Below are positions 18,791 to 27,360 of a stretch of 64,000 nt of DNA, in pieces. Source of the stretch: Kribbella capetownensis (lineage in GTDB: Bacteria > Actinomycetota > Actinomycetes > Propionibacteriales > Kribbellaceae). The DNA lies in NCBI RefSeq assembly GCF_004331485.1, contig NZ_SJKD01000005.1:124001-188000 (forward strand). Reading direction: 5' to 3'. Under the pieces are notes generated by a model that ran no database searches, had not been told where the DNA came from, and worked only from the letters and a program-made list of their open reading frames with translations. Made by a program: the position numbers and the translations under genes. Within the stretch, counting starts at the first letter, position 1. Each line of letters begins with the position of its first letter.

Positions 18791-19476
18791 GCATCCGGGT
18801 GCTTGTCGCCGACGACCAGGATCTCGTCCGTACCGGGCTCGCGATGATCCTCGAGGCACAATCCGGCATCGAGGTGGTCGGTCAGGCGGCCGACGGGCGC
18901 GAGGCGGTGGAGCTGGCCCGAAGGCTTCGGCCCGACGTGTGTCTGTTCGACATCAGGATGCCCGGCATGGACGGGATCGCGGCGACGCGCGAGCTCGCCG
19001 GGGCCGGCGTCGATGACCCGATGGCGATCGTGGTGATCACGACGTTCGACGTGGACGAGTATGTGTACGGCGCGCTGAAGGCCGGCGCGCGTGGCTTCCT
19101 GCTCAAGGACGCCGGGCCCGACCTTCTGGTCCAGGCGATCCACGCGGCCGCCAACGGCGACGCCTTGATCGCGCCGAGGATCACCGCCCGGCTGCTCACC
19201 GCGTTCGCCGACCCACCCACCGGCCGTACGCCGGTCCAGCTCGTCGATCCGCTCACCACCCGCGAGGAGCAGGTCCTCATCGCCACGGCCACCGGCCGCA
19301 CCAACGCGGAGATCGCGATCGACCTCCACATCAGCCTCAGCACGGTCAAAACCCACCTCACCAGCGTCATGGGCAAGATCGGCGCGCGCAACCGGGTCGA
19401 GATCGCCATCTGGGCCTACGAGACCGGCCGCATCGATCACCGAGGCAACGGACCCCAGAACGGCGGGAAGTCGTAG
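18787..19476 (+). CDS. NarL/LuxR-family response regulator
   Basis: 229 residues. Receiver domain 1-120 with acidic pocket DD (9-10), phosphoacceptor Asp55 in CLFDIRMPGMDG and the conserved Lys in LLKDAGP. The C-terminal LuxR HTH (about 155-220) contains LTTREEQVLIATATGRTNAE and LSTVKTHLTSVMGKIGARNR. It is coupled to the upstream kinase by an ATGA overlap. Its 3' end overlaps the convergent PRC-barrel gene by 40 bases. Confidence 0.95.
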   Translation: MSIRVLVADDQDLVRTGLAMILEAQSGIEVVGQAADGREAVELARRLRPDVCLFDIRMPGMDGIAATRELAGAGVDDPMAIVVITTFDVDEYVYGALKAGARGFLLKDAGPDLLVQAIHAAANGDALIAPRITARLLTAFADPPTGRTPVQLVDPLTTREEQVLIATATGRTNAEIAIDLHISLSTVKTHLTSVMGKIGARNRVEIAIWAYETGRIDHRGNGPQNGGKS

Positions 19477-19865
19477 TACCCGTACACCTCTTCGTAGTAC
19501 CGGCGCTCAGGGACGACAGCCGGGTCGTACACCGGCCCGCCGGCAACCCTCGATCGCTCCGCGGAGATGTGTACGACGTCGTCGTCGACACGGGTGATCG
19601 CCTCGACCGGGACCAGTTGCCGCTTCTCACCGAGCCCGAGGAACCCACCCGAGCCGACCTCGAGAAACCGCGCCCGTCGCTCGGTCTCGTCGATGATCAG
19701 ACCATCGACCGTGCCCACCTCGTCGCCGTTGCGATCGACCACGCTCCGGCCACGCAGGTCGTCGCTCGGATCGGCAACCTCCAGGCCGACATCCATCAGC
19801 CGGACCAACGTCTGTGCGTCTCGCCCGGCGTCCTTGTCCCAGGTCATCCTCGGCTCGTCAGTCAT
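19437..19865 (-). CDS. PRC-barrel domain protein
   Basis: 142 residues. The central segment LRGRSVVDRNGDEVGTVDGL through RARFLEVGSGGFLGLGEKRQ and LVPVEAITRVDDDVVHI is a PRC-barrel (about 40-105), the small beta-barrel fold shared with RimM and photosynthetic reaction-centre H subunit. The N-terminal ~35 residues and the Tyr-rich tail (RYYEEVYGYYDFPPFWG) are extra. ATG at 19865 is the first usable start; an ATG five bases upstream meets an immediate stop. Role unknown; stress-related in some actinobacteria. Confidence 0.8.
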   Translation of the reverse strand: MTDEPRMTWDKDAGRDAQTLVRLMDVGLEVADPSDDLRGRSVVDRNGDEVGTVDGLIIDETERRARFLEVGSGGFLGLGEKRQLVPVEAITRVDDDVVHISAERSRVAGGPVYDPAVVPERRYYEEVYGYYDFPPFWGPLPR

Positions 19866-19999
19866 CGCATCCCCAGTCACAGTCGGTGATTCACCAGCCC
19901 GGTACCCGGCCGTCGAGCACCCATTCGGCGCATGGATCCGGGCCGGTCGGGCACGAGGACAGTGAGAAGGACACCTGGGACCGCGGGAAGGACCGGGCA

Positions 20000-20209
20000 A
20001 TGGCACGTCGCGCGATGGGTGAGGGTCGGCCGGCGGGGGAGACCCAGCCGCACATGCCGCCACCAGAGCCGCCCGAACCTTCGGAGCCCTCGGCCCCGGA
20101 TCTGCCGCCCGAACCACTCGAACCGACTGAGCCGTCCGACCCGACGGAGCCGGTCACGCTGCCCGGACCGATCCGCGCACGCGGTTCACAGAAAGCTACT
20201 TCCGGGTAA
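20000..20209 (+). CDS. Possible small Pro/Glu-rich protein
   Basis: 69 codons from an ATG preceded by GGAAGGA at good spacing. After a basic start (MARRAMGEGRPAGETQPHMP) the sequence is repetitive PPEPPEPSEPSAPDLPPEPL-type, so disordered. It ends 43 bases before the acyl-CoA dehydrogenase start. The repetitive composition makes the opposite strand open as well (Gly/Ser-rich), so the strand call rests only on the ribosome-binding site and context. No function. Confidence 0.35.
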   Translation: MARRAMGEGRPAGETQPHMPPPEPPEPSEPSAPDLPPEPLEPTEPSDPTEPVTLPGPIRARGSQKATSG

Positions 20210-20252
20210 GACTGGTGGGTAAGGACGTGCCCCCGAGCAGGGAGGATGCGGC

Positions 20253-22217
20253 GTGACCACGGAGCAGGTACCGACGGAGCAGATGACCGGGCAGCCGGGA
20301 GCGGCGCGGAACGCCAGCGAGCGCGAGGCCCGGGAAGTCGCGGAGGCGGCACGGCAGACCGAGTGGGACCGGCCGAGTTTCGCCAAGAAGCTGTATCTCG
20401 GTGACTTCGACCTGTCACTGATCCATCCGCACCCGCGCTCGGCTCCGGACGACGCCGCGCGCGGCGAGGAGTTCCTGGCCCAGCTGACGGCGTACTGCGA
20501 GACGCTCGACGGCCAGGTGATCGAGCGGGAGGCGAAGGTCCCGGACGAGTGGCTGCAGGGCTTCGCCGAGTTGGGCGTGTTCGGCATCAAGGTCCCGACC
20601 GAGTACGGCGGCCTCGGCCTGTCGACGACGTACTACGGCAGGGCCCTGATGATGGTTGGATCGGTTCATCCCAGCCTTGGCGCACTGGTGTCCGCGCACC
20701 AGTCGATCGGCGTACCGGAGCCGGTGAAGATGTTCGGCACCGACGAGCAGAAAGCGAAGTTCCTGCCGCGGTGCGCGGCCGGCGCGGTGACGGCGTTCCT
20801 GCTGACCGAGCCCGATGTCGGATCCGATCCTGCCCGGATGGCGTCCACCGCGACTCCGACCGAGGACGGCGAGGCCTACCTGCTCGACGGCGTGAAGCTC
20901 TGGACCACCAACGGAGTGATCGCCGAACTCGTCGTCGTGATGGCGCGAGTGCCGAAACACGAAGGCGGTCGCGGCGGTATCAGCGCGTTCGTGGTCGAGG
21001 CCGACGCACCGGGCATCACGGTGGAGAACCGCAACTCCTTCATGGGACTGCGCGGCATCGAGAACGGCGTGACCCGCTTCCACCAGGTCCGCGTGCCGGT
21101 CGAGAACCGCTTGGGTCGCGAGGGCGATGGTCTGCGGATCGCACTCACCACGCTGAACACCGGTCGGCTCTCCATCCCGGCAACCTGCACCGCGGCCGCC
21201 AAGTGGTGTCTGAAGATCGCGCGGGAGTGGTCCGTGGAACGGGTCCAGTGGGGCCGGCCGGTCGGAAAGCACGCCGCGGTGGCAGAGAAGATCTCGTTCA
21301 TCGCGGCCACAACCTTCGGGCTGGAGGCGGTGCTCGATCTCTCCGCGAAGCTGGCGGACGCGGGCAGCAAGGACATCCGGATCGAAGCCGCGCTGGCGAA
21401 GTTGTGGTCCAGTGAGATGACTTGGCTGATCGCCGACGAACTGGTCCAGATCCGCGGTGGACGCGGCTACGAGACCGCCGAGTCGCAGGCGGCACGCGGC
21501 GAACGCGCGGTGCCGGCCGAGCAGATCCTGCGCGACCTGCGGATCAACCGGATCTTCGAGGGTTCGACGGAGATCATGCACCTGCTGATCGCCCGCGAGG
21601 CGGTTGACGCGCACCTGGCCGCGGCCGGCGACCTCGCTTCGGCGGACGCCGACCTGCAGGCCAAGGCGAAGGCAGCGGTGAAGGCGAGCGGCTTCTACGC
21701 GAAGTGGCTCCCACAGCTTGCCGTCGGCAAGGGTTCGGCGCCGACGTCGTACGCCGAGTTCGGACCCTTGGCGAAACATCTCCGGTACGTCGAACGGACG
21801 TCGCGCAAGCTCGCGCGGCAGACGTTCTACGGGATGGGCCGCTGGCAGGCGAAGCTCGAGTACCGGCAGGGTTTCCTGGGCCGGATCGTCGACATCGGCG
21901 CGGAACTGTTCGCGATGGCCGCCGCCTGCTCCCGGGCCGAGATGCTGCGCACGGACGATCCGGCGCGCGGCGAGACGGCATACGAGCTGGCAGGCGCCTT
22001 CTGCGAACAGGCCAGGCTCCGGGTGGATCACTTGTTCGAGCGGCTCTGGAAGAACACCGACGACACCGATCGCGGGCTGGCGAACCACGTCCTCGATGGC
22101 GCCTACACCTGGCTCGAATCCGGCATCGTCGACCCCTCCGAAGGAACCGGTCCCTGGATCTCCGAATGGCAACCAGGCGAGTCCACCGCAGAAGACGTCT
22201 CCCGCCGCTACCGCTGA
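20253..22217 (+). CDS. Acyl-CoA dehydrogenase (long, C-terminally extended type)
   Basis: 654 residues; GTG start with GGAGG nine bases upstream. FAD/substrate motifs are in order: FLLTEPDVGSDPARMAST (about 188-205), KLWTTNGVIAEL (about 214-225), GLRGIENGVTRFHQVRVP, and the C-terminal QIRGGRGYETAESQ and INRIFEGSTEIMHLLIAREA, where Glu is the usual catalytic base position. The family core is about 380-400 residues; here an extra ~170-residue helical C-terminal domain follows, as in ACAD9/VLCAD-like bacterial paralogues. It oxidises acyl-CoA to enoyl-CoA in fatty acid degradation; chain-length preference is not readable. Confidence 0.93.
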   Translation: MTTEQVPTEQMTGQPGAARNASEREAREVAEAARQTEWDRPSFAKKLYLGDFDLSLIHPHPRSAPDDAARGEEFLAQLTAYCETLDGQVIEREAKVPDEWLQGFAELGVFGIKVPTEYGGLGLSTTYYGRALMMVGSVHPSLGALVSAHQSIGVPEPVKMFGTDEQKAKFLPRCAAGAVTAFLLTEPDVGSDPARMASTATPTEDGEAYLLDGVKLWTTNGVIAELVVVMARVPKHEGGRGGISAFVVEADAPGITVENRNSFMGLRGIENGVTRFHQVRVPVENRLGREGDGLRIALTTLNTGRLSIPATCTAAAKWCLKIAREWSVERVQWGRPVGKHAAVAEKISFIAATTFGLEAVLDLSAKLADAGSKDIRIEAALAKLWSSEMTWLIADELVQIRGGRGYETAESQAARGERAVPAEQILRDLRINRIFEGSTEIMHLLIAREAVDAHLAAAGDLASADADLQAKAKAAVKASGFYAKWLPQLAVGKGSAPTSYAEFGPLAKHLRYVERTSRKLARQTFYGMGRWQAKLEYRQGFLGRIVDIGAELFAMAAACSRAEMLRTDDPARGETAYELAGAFCEQARLRVDHLFERLWKNTDDTDRGLANHVLDGAYTWLESGIVDPSEGTGPWISEWQPGESTAEDVSRRYR

Positions 22218-22218
22218 A

Positions 22219-22791
22219 TCAGCTGAGGTCGAGGCGCATCAGGATGCGGGGGTGGCCGGCCAGGACGGAGGTGGTGTCGGCGGCTTTGGAGAAGCCGGCG
22301 CGTTCGAAGTTCTTGCGGATGCCGGGGTAGGCCATCGTCAGGTCCACCTTGGCGTCGCCGCTGTCGAGCGGGTACGCCTCGACCGCCGGCGCGCCGTGCT
22401 CGCGGGCGAACTCGACCGCGCCGTCGATCAGCGCGTGCGAGATGCCCTGCTTGCGGTGGCCGGGACGGACCCGGATGCACCACAGCGACCAGACAGGCAG
22501 TTCGTCGACCTGCGGGATCTTCCGGTTGCGCGCGAACGACGTGTCCGCACGCGGCGCGATCGCGGCCCACCCCACCGGCGTCTCGTCGTCATAGGCAAGA
22601 ACTCCCGGAGACAGCTCCGCCCGGCACAACTCAGCGACGTACTCACCTCGCGCCGTCCCACGGAGTTCGTTGTTCAACTTGGACGGGATCCGATAACTCA
22701 AACACCAACACACATTCGACGTCGGAGACTTAGGCCCGATCACCGCCCGAACATCCTCGAACACTACCGCCGGCCGAACGTCGATAGACAT
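22219..22791 (-). CDS. GNAT family N-acetyltransferase
   Basis: 190 residues. The acetyl-CoA binding motif A is WCIRVRPGHRKQGISHALID (about residues 105-124), preceded by VGWAAIAPR and followed by EAYPLD. N-terminal segment NVCWCLSYRIPSKLNNELR is typical of an actinobacterial subgroup of unknown substrate. The stop abuts the acyl-CoA dehydrogenase stop (convergent, one base apart). Confidence 0.88.
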   Translation of the reverse strand: MSIDVRPAVVFEDVRAVIGPKSPTSNVCWCLSYRIPSKLNNELRGTARGEYVAELCRAELSPGVLAYDDETPVGWAAIAPRADTSFARNRKIPQVDELPVWSLWCIRVRPGHRKQGISHALIDGAVEFAREHGAPAVEAYPLDSGDAKVDLTMAYPGIRKNFERAGFSKAADTTSVLAGHPRILMRLDLS

Positions 22792-22811
22792 CCCACCACA
22801 ATCCCACGACG

Positions 22812-23258
22812 TCAGCAGGGCGCCGCGGTCAGCCTGATGTAATAGACCGGAGTCCAGTCGTAGAGGTCCCGGACCGGTGGCGGCTCACAGCCGATCTCCC
22901 GGCCGTTGGCGCCGAGGATCCTCATCGCGGCGTGGAACCCCTGGGTGTTGTCGGTGACTCCGACGCCGTACCAGTTGTGCAGCGTGTAAGTGCCGTACTT
23001 GTAGAACTTGAACCAGTAGTAGCCCTTGCCGTAGGGCACGGTCGCGCACGCATAGCCGACGTCGCAGCCCGCGCCGCCGCCGCTGCCGGGCGGGAGATAC
23101 ACCCGGTAGGCAGCCGCCGGCGATGTTGTCGGCGCCGCGGCTGTCACAACCTCGTCTGCCGGTCGTTTCTGTACCGCGTCGGCAGGTGTCACTGTCGCAC
23201 CGACAGCCAGACAACTCGCCAGCAGTCCCAGTGCCGCCGTACGTTTTCCGATTCCCAT
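22812..23258 (-). CDS. Small secreted protein of unknown function
   Basis: 148 residues from ATG 23258 (GGAGAG Shine-Dalgarno). The N-terminus MGIGKRTAALGLLASCLAVG with A-D-A around residue 26-28 is a Sec signal peptide. The mature part has a short Thr/Ala/Pro linker followed by a small Tyr/Gly/Cys-rich domain (YGKGYYWFKFYKYGTYTLHN). Four cysteines could make two disulphides. The fold resembles small secreted beta-proteins such as those in the lectin/inhibitor range, but I cannot name the family. Confidence 0.75.
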   Translation of the reverse strand: MGIGKRTAALGLLASCLAVGATVTPADAVQKRPADEVVTAAAPTTSPAAAYRVYLPPGSGGGAGCDVGYACATVPYGKGYYWFKFYKYGTYTLHNWYGVGVTDNTQGFHAAMRILGANGREIGCEPPPVRDLYDWTPVYYIRLTAAPC

Positions 23259-23332
23259 GAGGCTCTCCGCACCATGTCGACAATGAATCCGGTTGACGCC
23301 CAGTCGACCACCGCCAAGTGTCACGCCCCCGA

Positions 23333-23354
23333 CCTTTCGATCATCCTCGAAAGG
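23333..23354. repeat. Perfect 8-bp inverted repeat
   Basis: CCTTTCGA, six-base spacer TCATCC, TCGAAAGG. It lies about 75-96 bases upstream of the secreted-protein start, so it may be an operator; as a hairpin it lacks a T tract and is a poor terminator candidate. Confidence 0.5.
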
Positions 23355-23498
23355 CGCCGCGGTATTTCGGTCGAGATGTGTTGGTTGGGGTTCTAGGGGG
23401 CGGGTGGGTGAGCTCGCATTGGACCAATGAAGCTGCGATCAGTCGGTGGGACGCCTCTAGTACGCGGGAGGTGATGGAGGCGACCGCGGAGGAGGGGA

Positions 23499-23889
23499 AT
23501 GCTCGCCGACCGTGGGGCTGAGGTGGTCGGTATCGAACCGACCAAGGCCATGTCGCGTTCGCTCGTGACAAGGAGGCCGAGACCGGTCTGGGCGTCCGGT
23601 ATGTCCGGGCCGACCTGGCCCGGCTGCCAGATCTGGGCGGCGCGTTCGACGCTGTGGTCTGCAGCATGGTGTTGATGGCGATCCCCGACTGGAAGCCGCG
23701 ATGCGCGCCTGCGTAGAAGGCTCCGGCCCGGCGGGGTGTTCGTCTTTGCCGTGGTCCACCCTCGGCTGCCGCCTCCGCGAGATCGTCGAGCCGGCCCTCG
23801 ACCCATCCGTAGCAGCCACCACCCCCGGCCTGACCGCCTACACCCGCCTACCGAACTTCCTGATCGTCTCCGCCGAAGCCCCCGCCTGA
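23499..23889 (+). pseudogene. Decayed class I SAM-dependent methyltransferase
   Basis: Fragments of one methyltransferase appear in order but in different frames. MLADRGAEVVGIEPTKAM (23499 on) is the Rossmann beta2 region. Then, after a shift, GVRYVRADLARLPDLGGAFD followed by AVVCSMVLMAIPDW is the motif II/III region. RPGGVFVFAVVHP follows another shift, and the tail GLTAYTRLPNFLIVSAEAPA ends at 23889. The glycine-rich SAM loop that should precede the first fragment is missing. At least three frame breaks rule out a working protein. It lies immediately upstream of the PucR gene. Confidence 0.75.
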
Positions 23890-23933
23890 GCCAAGCCCGG
23901 TCAGCAGCCGGAGGTTCCGTGCTGAATTCGCGA

Positions 23934-25514
23934 ATGACTGGATATGTTCGCAGGGTGTTGAGTCTTGGGGCGCTGTTGAGCGATCGGTCGCTTGAGTTGC
24001 GGCTGCTGGTTTCGGGTACGGCGGGAGCGGTCGAGCGGGAGGTGTTGTGGGTGCACAGCACCGAGTTGGCGGACCCTTCGCCGTACCTTCGGGCCGGGGA
24101 GATCGTGCTGACGAACGGGTTGTGGCTGCGGGAGACGTCCGCGGCGGACTTCGCGGCCAACGTACGACGGTCTGGTGCTGCGGGCATCGTGTTCGGGCTG
24201 CGGGAGGTGATGCCGGAGACGCCGGCCGAGCTGATCGAGGCGTGCCGCCGGGAGGACTTGCCGCTGGCGGAGATCTCGATCGCGGTTCCGTTCACCGCGG
24301 TGGCCGAGGCCGCGTCGGCGCTGCAGGCCGACGAGCGCCGTGACGCTCTGGTCGGCATGGTTCGGCGCGGTGATGCGCTGGCCTCGGCGATCTCGCACGG
24401 TGCGGGCGCTTCCGGCGTACTGGCTGTCCTGCGGCGCGAGCACGAGCTGCCGCTGGCGGTCGTGGACCGGATGGCGAGGCCGCTCGCGTCGGCGGGCCTG
24501 GACCTGTCGGCAGACCAGCGCCGACGCGTTGCCGACGGCCTGGCCCGCCATCCACCACCACTGGAGATCGATCTCGGCGGGACGGAAGGTCGCGCGACAG
24601 TGTTCCTGGTCGGGGCCGTCGGCGACACTGACGCTGCGCTGTTGTGCCTGCGGCCGGTCACCGAGCTGACCAAGCCGCAGCAGGACGCGCTCGATCAGGT
24701 GGCACGCTTCCTCAGCCTCGAGGTGGCGAAGCAGCAGGCGATCCAGGCGATCGAGCTGCGGTTCGCGAGTGAGCTGCTGGACATGATCCTGTCCGGCGCG
24801 CAGCGGGCGGCCGAGGTTCCCGACCGGCTGCGGGCTTTCGGGGTGGATCCGTCCGGTCGGTTGGTGGTGCTCACGGTCGCGTTCGGCGACGGTGCCGAGT
24901 CGACCTTGCCCGGTCTGTCGGAGACGATCGGCGAATTCTTCCTGGGCCAGGGGCTGGCCGTGGTCGTCGCCGGCGGCAGTCAGGATGTCGTCGCGGCACT
25001 GCAAGAGCCCCGGCAGGATGTCAAGGAGCTGGCCGAAGCGCTGTGTGCTGTGGTCCGGAAGCGATTCCCGGATCGCCGGCCGGTCGTCGGACTCGGTGAC
25101 ACGGCCGCCTCGGTGCGGGAGTTGCGGCAGCCGCTGGTGCAGTCCCGCGAGGCCTGCCAGGTACTGCGCCGCCGGCAGGGAGGTCAGGCGGTAGCGTCGT
25201 TCCGGGAGCTGGGGACGCACCGATTGCTCCTCGGCCTCCAGGACGCCGGGACACTGCGCGGCTTCGCGGACGGTGTGCTCGGACCGCTACGGCAGCACGA
25301 CAGCACGCGGGACAGCGAGCTCGAGTCCACACTGCGAGCCTTCCTCGCTCACGACGGCCAGTACGGCGCGACGGCGGCCGCGCTGTACGTTCATGTGAAC
25401 ACGCTGCGGAATCGGCTGGCGCGGATCACCGAGCTGACCGGTCGCGACGTCGCCCGGACCGAGGACCGGGTGGATCTTTACCTGGCTCTGGAAGCGGACG
25501 AACTGGCCGGATAG
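23934..25514 (+). CDS. PucR-family transcriptional regulator
   Basis: 526 residues. N-terminal PucR domain (VLSLGALLSDRSLELRLLVS, then PSPYLRAGEIVLTNGLWLRE, residues about 5-125), a middle GGDEF-like/CdaR segment, and the C-terminal PucR-type HTH: LRAFLAHDGQYGATAAALYV followed by HVNTLRNRLARITELTGRDV (about 463-505). GTG at 23919, five bases after GGAGG, is a plausible alternative start. PucR activates purine catabolism in Bacillus; related actinobacterial proteins control diverse nitrogen pathways. The following DUF1989, OYE, deacetylase-like and nucleoside hydrolase genes make nitrogen-heterocycle catabolism likely here. Confidence 0.9.
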   Translation: MTGYVRRVLSLGALLSDRSLELRLLVSGTAGAVEREVLWVHSTELADPSPYLRAGEIVLTNGLWLRETSAADFAANVRRSGAAGIVFGLREVMPETPAELIEACRREDLPLAEISIAVPFTAVAEAASALQADERRDALVGMVRRGDALASAISHGAGASGVLAVLRREHELPLAVVDRMARPLASAGLDLSADQRRRVADGLARHPPPLEIDLGGTEGRATVFLVGAVGDTDAALLCLRPVTELTKPQQDALDQVARFLSLEVAKQQAIQAIELRFASELLDMILSGAQRAAEVPDRLRAFGVDPSGRLVVLTVAFGDGAESTLPGLSETIGEFFLGQGLAVVVAGGSQDVVAALQEPRQDVKELAEALCAVVRKRFPDRRPVVGLGDTAASVRELRQPLVQSREACQVLRRRQGGQAVASFRELGTHRLLLGLQDAGTLRGFADGVLGPLRQHDSTRDSELESTLRAFLAHDGQYGATAAALYVHVNTLRNRLARITELTGRDVARTEDRVDLYLALEADELAG

Positions 25515-25517
25515 CCG

Positions 25518-26114
25518 TCAGCGCATGATGTCGATGGCGAGATCGGTCGGCCCGGAGTTGTTGATGACGGTCAGGTCCTGTGGGCACGCGGAGACCACGA
25601 CCACGCAGTCGAGCTCGGCGCGGAAGGTGATCGAGTCGCCGGAGGTCGTGGCCGCGGGCAACCAGTCGAGCGTGCCGTCCGCACGCACCGGCACCTGCAT
25701 GAAGAGGTTGACCGGCTGCGGTACGACGTCGACGTCGCGCCCCAGCGCATCCCGGAGGTTCCGGGCACACGAAGGATGATCCGGTACGCCGAGTCCGGCG
25801 TACCGGGCGTCGTCGCAGGCCGCGATGAGAAGGTCGTGCCGGCCCGGTGAGGTGTCCTCGAGCAGGGTCAGGATCGGGCGGCGCTCGTTGGTTGTGAAGG
25901 CTTCACCGATGGCGGGGAAGAGCCGGCTGGTTGCCGTCCTCGTGTGCGAGGCGCTGAGGTGTTCGGGGGTGATCCCGGACGGTGCGGCGACGTACGCGAA
26001 CAGGTCGCCAACCTGGCCGCCGGCGACGTCGATGACACGCACATGGTCGCCGCGCTGGACCCGGACGGCGCGTCCGGTGCGGGCGGGCACCGCGGCACGA
26101 GCGATTGTCTGCAT
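25518..26114 (-). CDS. DUF1989 (urea carboxylase-associated-type) protein
   Basis: 198 residues. Diagnostic segments are VQRGDHVRVIDVAGGQVGDL, FYV-type loop LFAYVAAPSGITPEHLS, HTRTATSRLF, and NPVNLFM-like VPQPVNLFMQVPV near the C-terminus. DUF1989 proteins occur beside urea carboxylase/allophanate genes and in purine or carbamate nitrogen metabolism. Start at 26114 is supported by TGGAG upstream; the longer frame is unlike the family. It converges with PucR (three bases between stops) and is divergent from the OYE gene. Confidence 0.88.
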   Translation of the reverse strand: MQTIARAAVPARTGRAVRVQRGDHVRVIDVAGGQVGDLFAYVAAPSGITPEHLSASHTRTATSRLFPAIGEAFTTNERRPILTLLEDTSPGRHDLLIAACDDARYAGLGVPDHPSCARNLRDALGRDVDVVPQPVNLFMQVPVRADGTLDWLPAATTSGDSITFRAELDCVVVVSACPQDLTVINNSGPTDLAIDIMR

Positions 26115-26232
26115 GACGCCAACTCCAGCAGGTCGCTTCGTAGGCTTGCAGCGGACGATCCTCCACTGCGCCGGCCTGATCTTGTGGCTTGATCCATCGC
26201 GGGCCTCGTCCGATGCTGATGGAGTTCGGAGC

Positions 26233-27360
26233 ATGGAACTGACGACAACTCCTGTGCATCCGGCGCTGCGACCGATCGGACTCGGCGCCCTTGAGCTCGC
26301 GAACCGCTTCGCCGTCGCGCCGATGTCGCGCGTGTCGGCAACGCCGGACGGTGTCCCGACGGACGAGATGGCCGACTACTACGCGGCGTTCGCCGAGGGT
26401 GGGTTCGGGCTGGTGATCACTGAAGGCACCTACACCGACCCGGCGTACAGCCAGGGCTACCTGAATCAGCCAGGTCTCACCACGGCGGCTCAGGTCGCGG
26501 GATGGCGGGAGGTGACTCGCCGGGTCCATGCCGCCGGCCGTCCGATCCTGGCCCAGTTGATGCACGCCGGCGCCATCTCGCAGGGCAATCCGCACCGCGC
26601 GGAGCGTGTCGGGCCGTCGGCGGTCCCGCCGATCGGCGAGATGCTGTCCGAGTACGGCGGGCAAGGTCCCTGGCCGACGCCGCGCGAACTTACCGAGAGT
26701 CAGCTCGACGAAGTGATCACCGGCTTCGCCGCGTCAGCGGTCCTGGCTCACGAGGCCGGATTCGACGGCGTGGAGATCCACGGCGCCAACGGGTACCTGC
26801 TCGACCAGTTCCTCACCGTCTACACGAACCAGCGCACGGATTCGTACGGCGGACCGGTCGCGAACCGGATCCGGCTGACCGCCGAGATCGCCGAGGCGAT
26901 CGTCGCGGCGACGCCGCCTGGATTCGTCGTCGGCGTACGGCTGTCGCAGACGAAGGTGAACGATCTCGAGTATCGCTGGCCCGGCGGCGCGTACGACGCC
27001 GAGATCGTCTTCGAGACTCTGGCCGGTCAGGGTGTCGACTATCTGCACATCGCCAGCGAGGGCCGGGACTGGCTGGAGACCGCGCGGCTGCCGGGTGGCC
27101 AGACGATCACCGGGCTCGCACGCAAGGTCAGCGGGCTGCCGGTGATCGCGAACGGCGGAATGCACAACCCGGCGCGCGCGGATCGCGTCCTGACCGACGG
27201 CCACGCCGATCTGGTCTCGATCGCCCGGGGTGCACTGGCGAACCCCGATCTGCCCCGTCGACTCGGCAACGATCACCGGCTCGACCGGTTCGACCGCCGG
27301 ATGCTCGAGCCGGCGGCCACCCTGGCGAACGCGAAGCAGTGGCAGACTGCTCGGTCATGA
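26233..27360 (+). CDS. Old Yellow Enzyme-type NADH:flavin oxidoreductase
   Basis: 375 residues forming a TIM barrel. The N-terminal RFAVAPMSRVSATPDGVPT carries the FMN loop, LITEGTYTDPAYSQGYLNQPG follows in two parts, and GVEIHGANGYLLDQFLTVYT plus NQRTDSYGG is the OYE signature. PVIANGGM and VSIARGALANPDLP form the C-terminal phosphate site. It reduces alpha,beta-unsaturated carbonyls or nitro compounds, or demethylates as in 2,4-dienoyl-CoA reductase-like enzymes. ATG at 26233 is the family-consistent start. It is coupled by ATGA to the deacetylase gene. Confidence 0.92.
   Translation: MELTTTPVHPALRPIGLGALELANRFAVAPMSRVSATPDGVPTDEMADYYAAFAEGGFGLVITEGTYTDPAYSQGYLNQPGLTTAAQVAGWREVTRRVHAAGRPILAQLMHAGAISQGNPHRAERVGPSAVPPIGEMLSEYGGQGPWPTPRELTESQLDEVITGFAASAVLAHEAGFDGVEIHGANGYLLDQFLTVYTNQRTDSYGGPVANRIRLTAEIAEAIVAATPPGFVVGVRLSQTKVNDLEYRWPGGAYDAEIVFETLAGQGVDYLHIASEGRDWLETARLPGGQTITGLARKVSGLPVIANGGMHNPARADRVLTDGHADLVSIARGALANPDLPRRLGNDHRLDRFDRRMLEPAATLANAKQWQTARS

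Noticed and set aside
20001..20016. TGGCACG at the start of the small Pro-rich gene as a -24 element
   Set aside because: No TTGC at the -12 position.
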